Origin: Phaseolus vulgaris
Taxonomy: Eukaryota; Streptophyta; Magnoliopsida; Fabales; Fabaceae
Assembly (NCBI RefSeq): GCF_000499845.2
Contig: NC_023749.2
Span: 25,289,321-25,353,320, forward strand
Direction of reading: 5' to 3'
DNA length: 64,000 nucleotides
Made by a program: the position numbers and the translations under genes. The notes beneath the pieces were generated by a model that did no database searches, was not told the origin of the DNA, and worked only from the letters and a program-made list of their open reading frames with translations. Positions 42,537 through 53,984 of the stretch are shown piece after piece. Numbering within the stretch: the stretch's first letter is position 1; every line of letters begins with the position of its first letter.

Positions 42537-43459
42537 TGCAAACAATGTCAACTGCATGCAGATTGGCACAAGGCACCCCCTGAGGAGTTGAGGTCCATCC
42601 ACAGCCCGTGGCCGTTCCATACATGGGGGATTGACATCCTAGGACCCTTTCCCCTGGCGACAAGGCAGATGAAGTTCCTCATTGTGGCCATTGAATATTT
42701 CACCAAGTGGGTGGAGGCAGAGCCAGTTGCACACATCACCGCACAGAAAGTCGAACACTTCGTCTGGAAGAACATTGTCTGCCGCTTCGGAATACCCAAG
42801 AGGCTGGTCTCCGACAATGGCACCCAGTTCACAAGTCATCAGCTGAGAAAGATGTGTGAAGAGTTAAAGATACAACAGGTTTTCGCTTCAGTGGAGCACC
42901 CACAAACAAATGGGCAGGTGGAGTCAGCAAATCGAGTGCTGCTCAGGGGGCTGAAGCGAAGACTAGACAAGGCCAAAGGAGGCTGGGCAGAGGAGGTCCC
43001 CAGGATTGTATGGTCTTATCACACCACCCCACAGTCCAGCACCCATGAGACACCCTTCAGCCTTGTCTATGGGACAAACGCCATGATTCCTGTGGAAATA
43101 CAGGAGAGCTCCCCAGATTCTTGAACTTCGTTGCTGAAGAGTCCAATGAAGAGCGTAAGGTGAATCTGGATCTGCTAGACGAAGTGCGGGAAGAGGCCAG
43201 AGTCAGTGCTGAAGCTGTGAAGAGAAGAGTGGAGCGGAGGCACAACTCTAAAGTGAGGCCCAGGCGTTTTCAGGAAGGTGATCTGGTGATGAGAAAGGCG
43301 CATCAGAATGACATGCAAAACAAGTTATCCCCAAAGTGGACAGGCCCATACAGAGTGGTGGAGACATTAGAGAACGGAGCCTATCGCCTGGAGACTTTGG
43401 AAGGAGGAGCAATCCCCAGAACATGGAACGCCACCCATTTAAAATTTTATTTCAGTTAA
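42537..43459 (+). pseudogene. Integrase core and C-terminus of element G
   Basis: Continues in the same frame after the TGA: CKQCQ, WGIDILGPFP, VSDNGTQF, QTNGQVES (D, D, E all present). A single-base deletion near 43112-43118 moves the rest to another frame, which runs to 43459 and ends RTWNATHLKFYFS. No chromodomain. Confidence 0.9.
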
Positions 43460-43533
43460 AGTTGTACAGTAATAGGCGTTCTCGCGCTAAAAGACACATG
43501 TTTGTATGTGGTGGAAACAGCTGAACAGACAAG

Positions 43534-43588
43534 GGGGCACTCTTTTCCCTAAGGAGGGTTTTTAACGAGGCCACCCAATTAAAGAAAA
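43534..43588 (+). other. Conserved post-pol block, element G
   Basis: GGGCACTCTTTTCCCTAAGG, then AGGGTTTTTAACGAGGCC and ACCCAATTAAAG; 75 nt past the pol stop. Same block as in A, B and D, though the rest of the spacer differs. Confidence 0.75.
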
Positions 43589-43629
43589 ATTCCAGCATAT
43601 AAAGCGTGCTCAAGTATTAAAGTTAAAAT

Positions 43630-43885
43630 CCTCCTTGCCCCAGGTGCAAGTGCAGGTGATTGGTTAGGCCCTACTTGCCCTAGGCGCAAGTACTGGCACC
43701 GGTCTAAGTCTTCCTCACCCCAGGTGTGAGCGCAAGCAGTTAAAGGTTTGAAAAGCCAGGGGTGCTAGTAAGACCAAGGGGGGGAAAGGAAAGGTTTTGA
43801 CAAAACGTCCTTACCCACTTGGCATACACCAATATTGGCCCAGTAAGACTCTTAGTCAGAAACCCTTCTCACCCCAGGAGTGAGA
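43630..43885 (+). repeat. Hairpin repeats of element G, first block
   Basis: Four or five units with the layout (A)GTC/CCTyCTT + stem + CCCAGG-type loop + stem: CTTGC...GCAAG (43643, 43670), CTCAC...GTGAG (43712, 43867). Same layout as the A, B and D arrays read in gag-pol sense, with other stem bases. Confidence 0.65.
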
Positions 43886-44129
43886 CAGGGAATGAGCGAC
43901 TCAACCCGCCAAAGGGTGATGATCTTGGGGGAAGTAAAAGGGGTTAGCGAGAAACACTTTTCTTTCCCCAAGACGAGGCATCACTTTGAGCGATCGATGT
44001 CAAAGTCCTTTATGCACTTAGCGCTAGAGCGACAGAGAAAGCCAAGTAAAAGACTAAAGAGCGATCACTGATGAGTTGTCGGTAATTGGCTAGTAGTGCA
44101 AAGCAGCGCACGAGGACTGTTAAACACCA

Positions 44130-44395
44130 AGCTGAGGGAATAGCCAGTCGTGATCAAGAGAAGCAGATCGCGCTAAGCCTAAGCTGGTTAACACTTAGTC
44201 GTGCGCAAAGAGTAAGAGAAGCAGATCACGCTAAGCCTAAGCTGGTTAACACTTAGTCGTGCGCGAAGTAAAAGACGAAGCTCAAGATCGCGCTAAGCCT
44301 AAGCTGGTTAACACTTAGTCATGTGCGAAAGGAAAGGTAAAGCCCAAGATCGCGCTGAACCTAAACTAGCTAACAGTTAGTCGCGCACATAAAGA
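44130..44395 (+). repeat. Hairpin repeats of element G, second block
   Basis: Four copies of a 58-62-bp unit (starting 44166, 44224, 44286, 44348). Each has CGCGCTAAG ... CTTAGTCGTGCGC, able to fold as a stem around GCTGGTTAAC. Between gag-pol and the antisense gene 3' end. Confidence 0.85.
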
Positions 44396-44552
44396 CAAGC
44401 GAAGTTCAAAGAAAATGCAAGGGAAGAAACTTATGCAACAAAAGAAGCTCATACAAATTGAGAGTTTACATTCATAGCCAAGTCTTATACAATTCCAAAG
44501 TGCGAAGAAAGAAAAACTGTACAGAAGCTAAATTTACAGAGAAAAGAAGGGT

Positions 44553-46767
44553 TTAAGGAGTAGGGGGAATGAGCTTTCCATCCACCACTTCATGGTAGAT
44601 GCTGAACTGCGAGAGGTCCAGGTCCGGGAGAACGCATTTGATTTGCTCGAGTGCTAGCTCGAATCCGTCTCTAAGGGCATCAGCACCCACGTTCATCAAA
44701 TCGGCCTTCTCCACCTCCAGTTCTTGCTTTGAAGCCTCCGCAACATCCCTCTCAGTGGTGACGGCAGCAAGGGAGGAGGCAGCCTCAGACAGTTTGCCCA
44801 CCACCTCCTCGAGTCTTTTCTCCCCAGCAGCAGCTGCTTCTTTGGCGGACTCGAGCTCCCCCAATAGCTGAGTGTTCTGTTGGCGTAGGGAGGAAGTCTC
44901 GGCCTTAAGCTCCACCACCGTGCAGTCCAAGGAGCCAACAGCTTCCCCCATCAAGATCTCTGTCTTGATGGTCTCTTGGACCTGCGCTAGGTACTCCCTC
45001 CTAGCTTTCTCCACCATGCCCCGCATCAACTCCACAGATCCTTGGGCAGCTTCAAAGTCACTTCGCAGTGACTCCTTGTCATGCTCAAGATCCTTCACCC
45101 TCTTCTCCAGGGCTAGTTGCTTGCGATGCTGGGTGGAAAACTCCAGAGAGAGCACCACCTGCTTGGCCAGGTGCATATCCACCTCATCACCACTCCACTC
45201 AACAAGCTCCCGGTTGCTTATGAGTTGTCGGACCAGGGTGATGACCCTGCTGAAGTTTTCGTGGTTGGCCCCAGAAGTGCTTGGGCGCAAGCTGGACCCC
45301 CCACCTTCAGCAGTGGCGGTGGGGATTGGCAGTGGTGGTGGTGGACCCCCAGCAAGATGAGCAGGTGGACCAGGTGATTGGCCTGCTGGGGGGGAAGATG
45401 GCAGTTGGGAAGTTGGAGGCAACTGCTGGCCTGGAGAAGGAAGGTTGGTAGGCTCTGAGGCAGTTTGAGCGCAGGGAGGAGGGGAAGACCCTTCCTCTAC
45501 TTCCACCACCTCAATCTCCCCAGGCTGGAGAGTTGAGGCCCCCTCAACTGCTGACCTTTTTCTTTGGCGGTGCACCAGAGGAGAGCCTGAGCTCTCCTCT
45601 TCAGTTGAAGCAGCAGTAGCAGCAGCGGTTGAAGCGGAAGCCCTCACCAGCCTCTTCCTTTTCTTCCCTGGCTCGGGGCCTTCAGCTGGCGCGACCGAGA
45701 GTGGAGGGGCTGCGATGGGCTCTGTTGTGGAAGAAGAGGAGCCAGTGCCCTTGGCTCCCCTACGTTTGGCAAGCTCCAGCAGGGCTAGCTTCCTATCTAT
45801 TCCCGTCATCGAGTCTGCATACATGGAAAAAGGAAAGGTTAGATGGCCAAGTTATGCAAGTAAGTTAAAGAACACATAAAAGTATGCATGGAAAAGTGCA
45901 GGTATCCGAAGGAGTGCAAGGAAGGCTACCTATATATTTTTTCAGAGCCACCACATCAAACTCATCTTTGATGAGGCGGGCGGAGTTGTACTTGGCCCCC
46001 AGGAGCAGCCCACATAGCTCGCGCTCGTAGGGGGCCATAGCTTCGAGGTCCCTGGATTTCTTGAACTCGACTCCAGGAACCCAGTAGAGGGGGTACCCCT
46101 CGAGCAGGCTTGGACTTTGAGGGGTAGCAGATATCATGTAGAATCTGCCCTTCCAGTCTTTGAAGGATTGCTGGTACAGGCCCAGGAGCACCCGTCCAAC
46201 AACCCCGTTCAGGCTCACCCAGGACCTTTCCCCAGGGTTCTTCGCTTCGAAGAAGTAAAGGAACACGTCCACGGAGGCGTTGTGCCCGAAATGACTGCAG
46301 AGGATTTGAAACGCCCGGATTAAGGCCCAGGCATTTGGATGGAGTTGGCAGGGCGCGACATTTAGCTCCATCATCAGCTCCTTTTCGAAGAAAGTGAAAG
46401 GGAGGCGCAACTTTAGTCTTTTGAAAATGGCGGAGTAGATGAAGACAAAGGGCACCCCATTGGTGGCCCTGTCATCTACGCAGATAGGCATCCCTCGAGG
46501 AGGGATGCGGATTTGAATGTTGAAGTCGTTCTCCCTGTTGATGGAGCAGGAAGGCTCATCAGGGTTGTGACTTAACAGGGACTTGAGATGGCCCTCGGGC
46601 AGTAGAGTGGAGGTTTCAGCGAGCAAGGCCAGGGGAGCCCATTGGTAGACTCTGGCATTGTCGTGGTAGGAGGTAGCCACAGGCGGTGGTGGAGCTGGCG
46701 CACTCGCGGAAGGCTGTGCACCAGAAGAAGAAGCAATGACGCGCGCAGTTTGTTTCAAGCGGGCCAT
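44553..46767 (-). CDS. Antisense gene of element G, intact after splicing
   Basis: Exon 1 46767-45930 and exon 2 45814-44553 total 2100 nt, exactly 700 codons, with no stop inside. Exon 1: ARVIASSSG start, VYQWAPLALLAETS, FEKELMMELNVAPCQLHPN, ASVDVFLYFFEAKNPGE, EGYPLYW. Exon 2: DSMTGIDRKLALLELAKRRG, basic patches KKRKR and HRQRKR flanking an acidic/Ser run, a Pro-rich region, a coiled coil of about 200 residues, and FSIYHEVVDGKLIP at the end. Opposite strand to gag-pol. The family is known from Tat elements; its role is unknown. Nuclear localisation is my inference from the basic patches. Confidence 0.9.
45815..45929 (-). other. Internal intron of G antisense gene
   Basis: 115 nt, ATATAG|GTAGCC to GTATGCAG|AC. 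Removing it restores one frame; the phase (one base before the junction) equals that in B and D. Confidence 0.88.
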
Positions 46768-46777
46768 CGTGAGATAG

Positions 46778-47044
46778 CTGAAAATGGAGGAAAAACGAAA
46801 GGTCAGAATGAATGGGAGAAGGAGGAATGATGAATGTTTCGGTGAAAACAGAAAAGGGAAAGGAAAAGGAGATGCCCAGATGAAAGGAAGAAGAAGAAGA
46901 AGCAGAAGCCAGAGTAAGAGCCTGAAAAAACCCTAGCGCGGGTTCGAGAGAGGGAAATGAGGAAGATGAATGCATGATAACTAGAATGATAAATGCAATC
47001 GGTAAAGATGACCAAGAAGGGGCCAGGGAAAAGAAAAACCATAC
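46778..47044 (-). other. Predicted 5'UTR intron of G antisense gene
   Basis: TTCAAAG|GTATGG to CATTTTCAG, 267 nt, pyrimidine-rich. The ATG follows 10 nt after the acceptor. Confidence 0.75.
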
Positions 47045-47360
47045 CTTTGAATGATCGCAAGAGCTTGGGAAGCAGAGAATTTGAAGAAAGATGGGTGCGC
47101 GGAAGAGAAGTTCGCAGAGAGTCTGGGAGTCGAATGAAGAAGATGAAGGAACAGTGGAAGGGCGCGCCAATTTGAATAAGAGAAGCGATAGCGACGCACA
47201 ACGCTGGCCGTTGATGGCGCCACGTGTCGCGAGATTAAGAGAGGGAGTCCAAACGTTAAAGAAGCAGCACGTGAGGTGGCACGTGAGGCGGCCCCACTTG
47301 CCACGTGGACTGAAGGCACGACCACTTAGTCTCTTCGTTGAGAACGAGTTCTCGACTCGA
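47045..47360 (-). promoter_or_regulatory. Leader of G antisense gene
   Basis: Between PPT and leader intron. Carries CCACTGTTCCTTCATCT (minus, 47157-47141) as in A, B, D and E1. Several CACGTG-like and CCACGTG sites (47220, 47270, 47300) could bind bHLH/bZIP factors. Confidence 0.5.
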
Positions 47361-47374
47361 GACTGGGGGGCTTG
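47361..47374 (+). other. Polypurine tract of element G
   Basis: GACTGGGGGGCTTG directly before the 3' LTR. Confidence 0.9.
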
Positions 47375-48582
47375 TGATCCGATAGGTCATCGGTAGTCGA
47401 TGACGTCAGCGTCAGAGAACCACGTGGACCACTTGCAAGGTGACACGTGGACCAGGTGGCAGAGAGGTCAGGGGGACGATCGCCAAGAGAGGTGATCGGT
47501 GGTCAGTAACCAAGTGACCACCAACAGATCAGGCGGTAGAGAGGTCGGGGGACAGATCATCCGGGATGGTGATCGGTGGTCAGTAGCCAAGTGGCCACCA
47601 ACAGATCAGTTCTCAGACTAACGCCTGAAGGCAGAACGCGAGAAACAGATAAACACTGATCAGTCATCGGGGTATTGTCATCGGGGTCTCGTGTTACACG
47701 CAGTTAAACTGGGAATGAGGTTCCCAGCGAGAGCGTTACGCATGGACCTCGCATGTGCACACCTCAAGGAATCATGCACGAGAGTGGCCTGAGGGAACTA
47801 GTAAACCAGCCAGTGGTTGGTGATTCCCTCAACCCATTACGTGCATGGCATCGTGAAGGGTAAGCTGTATACGCAGAGAGCAACGTTTGGTGAGTGTGCC
47901 TAGACCAGCCACACCCGACGTTCTCCCAAGAGTATGCGATCTGCCCAGATAAGAGAAACATTCTACGTTACTCCGCGAGGGCGTAACTTAGGCCCACAAA
48001 GAGAAGCGCTAGAGCCCTTCCAGTAAGTGACACGTGTGTGGTTAGATGTGGGTTGCAGGCCTCCACGTGTCATCATCTGAGAGGGGTGCGGTCCAGACAA
48101 AGGAGCACTCCGTACCACTAAAGGTACAGACAGGCGCAGCCAAGCGCAGACATGCGCAGACTCTCACGCTCCCCATTGCTGATTCTGAAGGTACGCTTTC
48201 TCTGAAAAGCATAACAGGGTTCTGACACATGCCAGAAAAGCATAACAGAATTCTGTTATGCCCAGAAGCAGGGAAAGAGAGATAAAAGAGAGAAGAAGAG
48301 GGAGAGTGGGGGGAGGAGAAAAAGAGAGAGACGAAAAACAGAGTGCAAGTTTTTTCTCACACACGCATTACTAGTTTCCAGTTTCTGGTGGTTCTGTTGG
48401 ACTAACTTGATCGTCGGAGTGCAAACGGCCGCTAGAGGCGCCGTCTGTGTGTTTTGCAGGTCACATTTGAAGGTTTCTGAGAGAAAGTTCGAAAGGATGA
48501 TTCTGCAGGAGAGGCAGTCGTGTAGAGAGGGCAGAGAGTGCCACGAAGCGATTCCTCCACGTTCGAGTTGCCGACGGGATCA
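47375..48582 (+). repeat. 3' LTR of element G
   Basis: 1208 bp. Differs from the 5' LTR by eye only near 47384, 47627, 48497 and 48527. Confidence 0.96.
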
Positions 48583-48587
48583 CCTTC

Positions 48588-48739
48588 ATAACTTGACCAT
48601 TGTTCCCTCATCTGGGAGGTAGAGGCACCTTTCGGATCCTTCTCTACCTCCCTGAGTTTCAGAACAATGACCTGGATAGCGAGGTATTCTCTTTGAACCT
48701 ACCTTAGTTATCTTTTTAAGTTCTTTCACCCTTCACGCC
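48588..48739. other. Element D spacer right of G
   Basis: Short non-coding continuation of the D spacer. No gene. Confidence 0.5.
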
Positions 48740-49805
48740 ATACCTGAACTCGTTCAAGACGAGAAGGATTTTATCTATCTTCACACCGCCTACAAGCGTG
48801 GAAGCTTTCTCTGGTCTTACTAAGTCAATATTGATGTTTCACTTAAAGGGGGAAAAGGCGTTTTCCTTCCCTTCCCACCGTTTAAGGTCACGAACACCCC
48901 TGACCTTTCAGTTCATCTGGCCTGAACTCACTCTGAGGTGAGAAGGACTTTTTCTGGTGCCTCAGCTTGCCCAGGGTGTACATCTCCTCCCCCCTGGACG
49001 CGCTGAGGACTTTTAATCTTGCCTTTATCTGCTTGTGCAGAGAGGTCTTTGATCTGTTCTTGCCTGCACTCGCTCAAAGGCGAGGAGGACTTCTTCTGTT
49101 CTCGCCTGCACTCGATCAAAGGCGAGGAGGACTTTTCTCTTTCTCGCCTGCACTCGCTCAAAGGCGAGGAGGACTTTTTCTTTCATGCACTTGCTCAAAG
49201 GCGAGGAGGACTTTTGTCTTTCTCGCCTGCACTCGCTCAAAGGCGAGGAGGACTTCTTCTTTCCTGCACTCGCTCAAAGGCGAGGAGGAGTTCTTCTTGC
49301 CTGCACTCGCTCAAAGGCGAGGAGGACTTTTGTCTTTCTCGCCTGCACTCGCTCAAAGGCGAGGAGGACTTCTCTCTTTCTCGCCTGCACTCCCTCAAAG
49401 GGGAGGAGGACTTTTCTCTTTCTCGCCTGTACTCGCTCAAAGGCGAGGAGGACTTTTTCTCTTTCTCACCTGCACTCGCTCAAAGGCGAGGAGGACTTCT
49501 TCTTGCCTGCACTCGCTCAAAGACGAGGAGGACTTTTCTCTTTCTCGCCTGCACTCGCTCAAAGGCGAGGAGGACTTTTTCTTGCCTCAAGACGCACGAG
49601 AGCGTTGAGGTCTTTAGTCATCACTGGTGCCTCCGATCGCCGAAAGACGATGAGGACTTTCAAACTTTAACTACTACCGCCGATTGCCAAAAAGCGATGG
49701 GGACTTTAAAACTTTAAACTGATGCCACCGATCGTCGAGAAACGATGGGGACTTTAAAACTTTTAACTGATGCCGCCAATCGCCGAAAAACGATTAGGAC
49801 TTTAA
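48740..49805. repeat. Hairpin-repeat array of element D
   Basis: About 14 units of 35-44 bp with CTCGCTCAAAGGCGAG and GAGGACTT tails, preceded by one CCTCA...TGAGG unit (48955-49010), followed by four units of the ATCGCCGAAAAACGAT type (49625-49805). It is open in all three plus frames simply because the unit is not a multiple of three and lacks stops. Confidence 0.9.
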
Positions 49806-49937
49806 AACTTTTAACTAGAAAGCATGCAGCATAACTTTGTCGTTCCCTTAGATCACGTTCGAGTGATAAGGTCTTTCTTCTGAAAACTTTCAAAACCACA
49901 AGCATGCAATCTTAGAAACTTTAAACTTTGAAAACTC

Positions 49938-49991
49938 TTCTTTATTGGGTGGCCTCATTAAAAACCCTCTTTAGGGAAAAAAGAGTGCCCA
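49938..49991 (-). other. Conserved post-pol block, element D
   Basis: Same block as at 4417, 24317 and 43534, about 60 nt past the pol stop. 49806-49937 is featureless. Confidence 0.75.
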
Positions 49992-50053
49992 CTTCAAACT
50001 GTTTTAACAGAAAGCATGTAAATCTCTTCATGTTCGTTTTTACTTACAAAGCT

Positions 50054-51399
50054 TTAACTGTAATATAATTTGAGATGTGTGGCGTTCCAAGTGCGAGGAA
50101 TCGCCCCTCCTTCTAACGTCTCTAAGCGGTAGGCGCCGTTCCCGAGCACCTCGGTTATTCTGAACGGTCCCGTCCACTTAGGTGATAACTTGTTCTCCAT
50201 CTCGTACTGATGGGCCTTCCTCATCACCAGGTCGCCTTCTCTAAATTGCCTTGGCATTACCTTAGAGTTATACCTTCGCTCAATCCTCCTTTTTACTGCC
50301 TCGACCTTTACTCTTGCCTCCTCCATGACCTCATCCAGTAAATCCAGATTCAATCTTCTTTCTTTGTTCGAGTCTTCCGGCACAAAGTTCTGGAATCTCG
50401 GCAAGCTTTCCTGAATTTCAACTGGAATCATCGCGTCACATCCATAAACCAAGCTAAACGGGGTCTCGTGGGTTCCTGACTGTTCAGTAGTATGGTACGC
50501 CCAAACTATGCGGGGTACCTCTTTAGCCCACGATCCCTTAGCTTTCTCCAGCCTTCTCTTTAAACCTCTCAGCAACACCCGATTGGCAGACTCCACTTGG
50601 CCATTCGTTTGTGGGTGCTCAACGGATGCAAACACCTGTTGTATTCCCACCTCTTCGCACAGCTTCTTCAACAGGTGACTCGCAAACTGAGTTCCATTGT
50701 CCGACACTAGGCGTTTAGGCACGCCAAACCGACACACGAGATTCTTCCATACAAAGCCTTCGATCTTATGTGCGGTGATCTGGGCTACTGGCTCCGCTTT
50801 GATCCACTTGGTGAAGTATTCAATCGCCACCACCAAGTACTTCATCTGCCTGACCGCCAATGGGAAGGGTCCCAGAATGTCAATTCCCCAAGTATGAAAC
50901 GGCCAAGGGCTGTAAATTGACTTCAGCTCTTCTGGAGGTGCCTTGTGCCAATCGGCATGCTGCTGACATTGCTTGCAACATTGTGCATACTTCTTGCAGT
51001 CCTCCCTCATCGTTGGCCAGTAATAACCTGCACGGAGAGCTCTTGCAGCCAGAGCTCGACCCCCGATGTGACTCCCACATATACCTTCATGGAGCTCGGC
51101 CATAATTCTTGTACATTTTTCTCCGTGTACACATTCTAGGAGTGGGCGTGTAAACCCAAACCTGTACAGCTCGCCGTCGATCAATGTGAACTTGCTGGAG
51201 TTCGTCTTTATCTTCCTAGCCTCTGTCGGATGCAGCTGGAGAACGCCATCTGCCAGGCAGCACTGGTATTGCGTTATCCATGTGTCCGGCTTATGTGTAG
51301 CACAGACCTGCGCCACGTTCACCCTCTCCCCTCAACATGCTCTTATTCTCGGCGATCTCAAGGTCTCCTGGGTCAAGACCTGTGACTCCTCGCCGCTTT
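50054..51399 (-). pseudogene. Integrase region of element D
   Basis: A 422-codon frame (51322-50054) holds the linker, zinc region (HEGICGSH, CKQC), core (WGIDILGPFP, VSDNGTQF, QTNGQVES) and the RTWNATHLKLYYS end; this domain is itself open. A frameshift between 51322 and 51400 disconnects it from RNaseH. Confidence 0.88.
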
Positions 51400-52323
51400 C
51401 TACGTCGACTTGCTTATCTGAAGAACCTGGTGGTCTGCCACAAACGCCCTGGGCGTCTTCAGAGTTTCTTGAATGACTGTCCTCTGCCTAGCCCCCTTGC
51501 CCGAACTAGCGAGCTTGGCTAGCAAGTCAGCTCGGGCATTTTGCTCTCTGGGTACATGCGCCACCTCAAACGAGGCAAAGGAACCCTTCAACTCCTGCAC
51601 ATACTCCAAGTAAGCCGCCATTTGTGGATCCTTGGCCTGGAACTCGCCTGTTACTTGTCCCGTGACCAACAATGAGTCACTTCTTGCCATCAATACCCTA
51701 GTCCCCATCTCCTTCGCCAACAAAATGCCTGCGATCAACGCCTCATATTCTGCTTCATTGTTGCTAGCTTTGAAGGCAAACCTCAGGGATTGTTATATCA
51801 GCACGCCGTTGGGCCCTTCTAGAATGACTCCAGCACCGCTGCCTTGCTGGTTAGACGATCCGTCCACCGAAAGTACCCAACGAAAATCGTCCCCCTCAAC
51901 CCATGCTGCTTCTGACGAGAGCTCGACCACAAAATCAGCGAAATTCTGCCCCTTGATCGGTCCTCGGGGCTCGTATTTGATCTCGAACTCTGACAGCTCC
52001 ACCGCCCACTTCACCATTCTCCCAGCTACATCGGGCTTCTTTAAGACTTTCTGGATAGGCAAGTCGGTCATCACCAGCACTGTAAAACTGTGAAAATAGT
52101 GGCGCAACCGCCTCGCCGAGAATACGACTGCCAATGCAGCTTTTTCCAAGGCCTGATACCTTACTTCTGGGCCTTGTAATACCTTGCTAACGAAATAGAT
52201 AGGTTTCTGAGCCTGATCTTGATCTTGGGCGAGCACCGCACTCACCACCCTCTCAGTTACAGCAAAATACAACCTAAGAGGGGTTCCTACCAAAGGTTTG
52301 CACAAAACAGGCGGGCTCGCCAG
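51400..52323 (-). pseudogene. RNaseH domains of element D
   Basis: Two frames: RNaseH region with VSAVLAQDQ, MTDLP and start of second RNaseH VDGSSN; then SDS and NARADLLAKLAS. Broken by a stop at 51793 (TAA where others have Glu) and by a shift/stop near 52324. Confidence 0.85.
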
Positions 52324-53984
52324 TTACTTTGTAAGCTTCACGAAAGCTTCTTCGCATTCCTTCGGCCAGACAAACTTATTGTTTCGCCTCAAGCATTGGA
52401 AATACGGATGGCCTTTCTCTCCACTAGCTGACACGAAACAAGATAGGGCAGCCATCCGACCTGTAAGCTGCTGCACCTCCTTCACGGTAGCCGGGCTCCT
52501 CATCGCCAAGATGGCAGCACACTTATCAGGATTTGCCTCTGTTCCTCTTTCAGTTAAGAGGAAACCCAAGAACTTCCCTGCCTCTACGCCAAAAATGCAC
52601 TTCTCGGGGTTTAGCTTTAATTTGAACTTGGCGAACGTGGTAAACAGCTCCTCCAGATCTGAGATGTGCTTGCTTTTTTCTAAGGAAGTCACGACCATAT
52701 CATCTACGTACGCTTGCACATTCCTTCCCAGCATCGGTGCAAGTACCTTATCCATCAATCTTTGGTACGTGGCCCCCGCATTCTTCAGCCCGAAGGGCAT
52801 CACCTTGTAGCAATAGCCCGATCTCTCAGTCATGAAGGCGGTCTTCTCTTCATCCATGGGATGCATCTTTATCTGGTTGTACCCTGAGAAGGCGTCCAGA
52901 AAGCTCAGCAACTTGCACCCTGCTGCGCTGTCGACCAGGGCATCTATACTTGGCAAAGGATATGAATCCTTTGGACAAGCCTTGTTTAGGTCCGTGAAGT
53001 CGACGCACATGCGCCACTTCCCGTTGCTCTTCTTTACCAGCACGACATTAGCTAACCACTCAGGGTACTGGACCTCCCTGATATGGCCTGTGGCGAGGAG
53101 CTTTTGTGTTTCATCCCTAATCGCCTATCTCCTCTCCTCATTACACTTTCTTCTTCTCTGTCGCACTGGTCTGACCTGTGTGTCCATTGCCAAATGGTGA
53201 CACAAGAAATCGGGGTCGATGCCCAGCATGTCTGAAGCAGACCATGCAAAAGCATCCAGATGCCTTTCTATCACCTTGGCGATCTGGTCTTGGAGCTCAC
53301 CTTCCAAAGATCTTCCCAACTTGAAGACCTTGCCCCCGATCTCCCTCTCGAGCCACTCCTCGACGGGTTTGGGCCTGGTTTCACTGGCGATCACCGCCCT
53401 GGCGATTCCTGATTCCCTAGCTTCCTCTGGGCGGTTTCTCGCTTCTTCTTCCCGACCGGCGCTCTTTCCCTCAACCTCGGCGTCTACCATGATAACATCG
53501 CCCCCGGCGGTCACTTCCATCGTCGCATCAACAATTCGCCCTTCTGTTGGCCTGGGCTCCACACCGGGAGGCGGCGTCGTGGTGATATAGCTCACGGACC
53601 TCTTATTCCTGAGGCTATTTTCGTAGCACTTCTTCGCCTCCTTTTGATCAGATCTTATGGTGATCACCACTCCCTCCATTGATGGCAACTTAACCTTCAT
53701 ATGCCTGGTTGAGGGCACAGCTCCTATTCTGTTGAGGGTCGGCCTTCCCAACAGAATGTTATACGCCGAGGGAGCATGCACAACGAGGTACCTGATCTTC
53801 TCTGTCCTCGAGGCCGCCTCGTCTGTGAACGTAGTTCTCAGCTCAATGTACCCCTTGACCTCCACCTGGTTGCCAGCGAACCCATACAAGCCTCCTCCAT
53901 AGGGCCTTAACTTGTCAAGGGGTAGTTGCAGTTTGGTGAAAGTCGGCCAGAACATCACATCTGCCGAGCTTGACAGACCTTGCA
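52324..53984 (-). pseudogene. Protease remnant and RT of element D
   Basis: Protease begins at SSADVMFW: a deletion of about 165 nt removed the stretch from after ARSV to the VDQG active site, so protease is dead. RT has KWRMCVDFTDLNKACPKD, VMPFGLKNAG and YVDD. A CAG-to-TAG stop lies at about 53125-53127 in RRxAIRDETQ. Confidence 0.85.

Larger units (their letters stand above)
36759..48582 (+). mobile_element. Element G: young full-length Tat-type element, TSD CCTTC
   Basis: 11824 bp with two 1208-bp LTRs, CCTTC on both sides (36754-36758, 48583-48587), PBS, gag-pol on plus, antisense gene on minus and PPT. LTRs differ at about four positions by eye. Inserted in the spacer of element D in the opposite orientation. 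Confidence 0.97.

Noticed and set aside
48967..49717. Three overlapping long reading frames rich in Ser, Arg, Leu and Phe
   Set aside because: They are the D hairpin array read in each frame; the unit lacks stops and its length is not a multiple of three. No domain and no conserved start.
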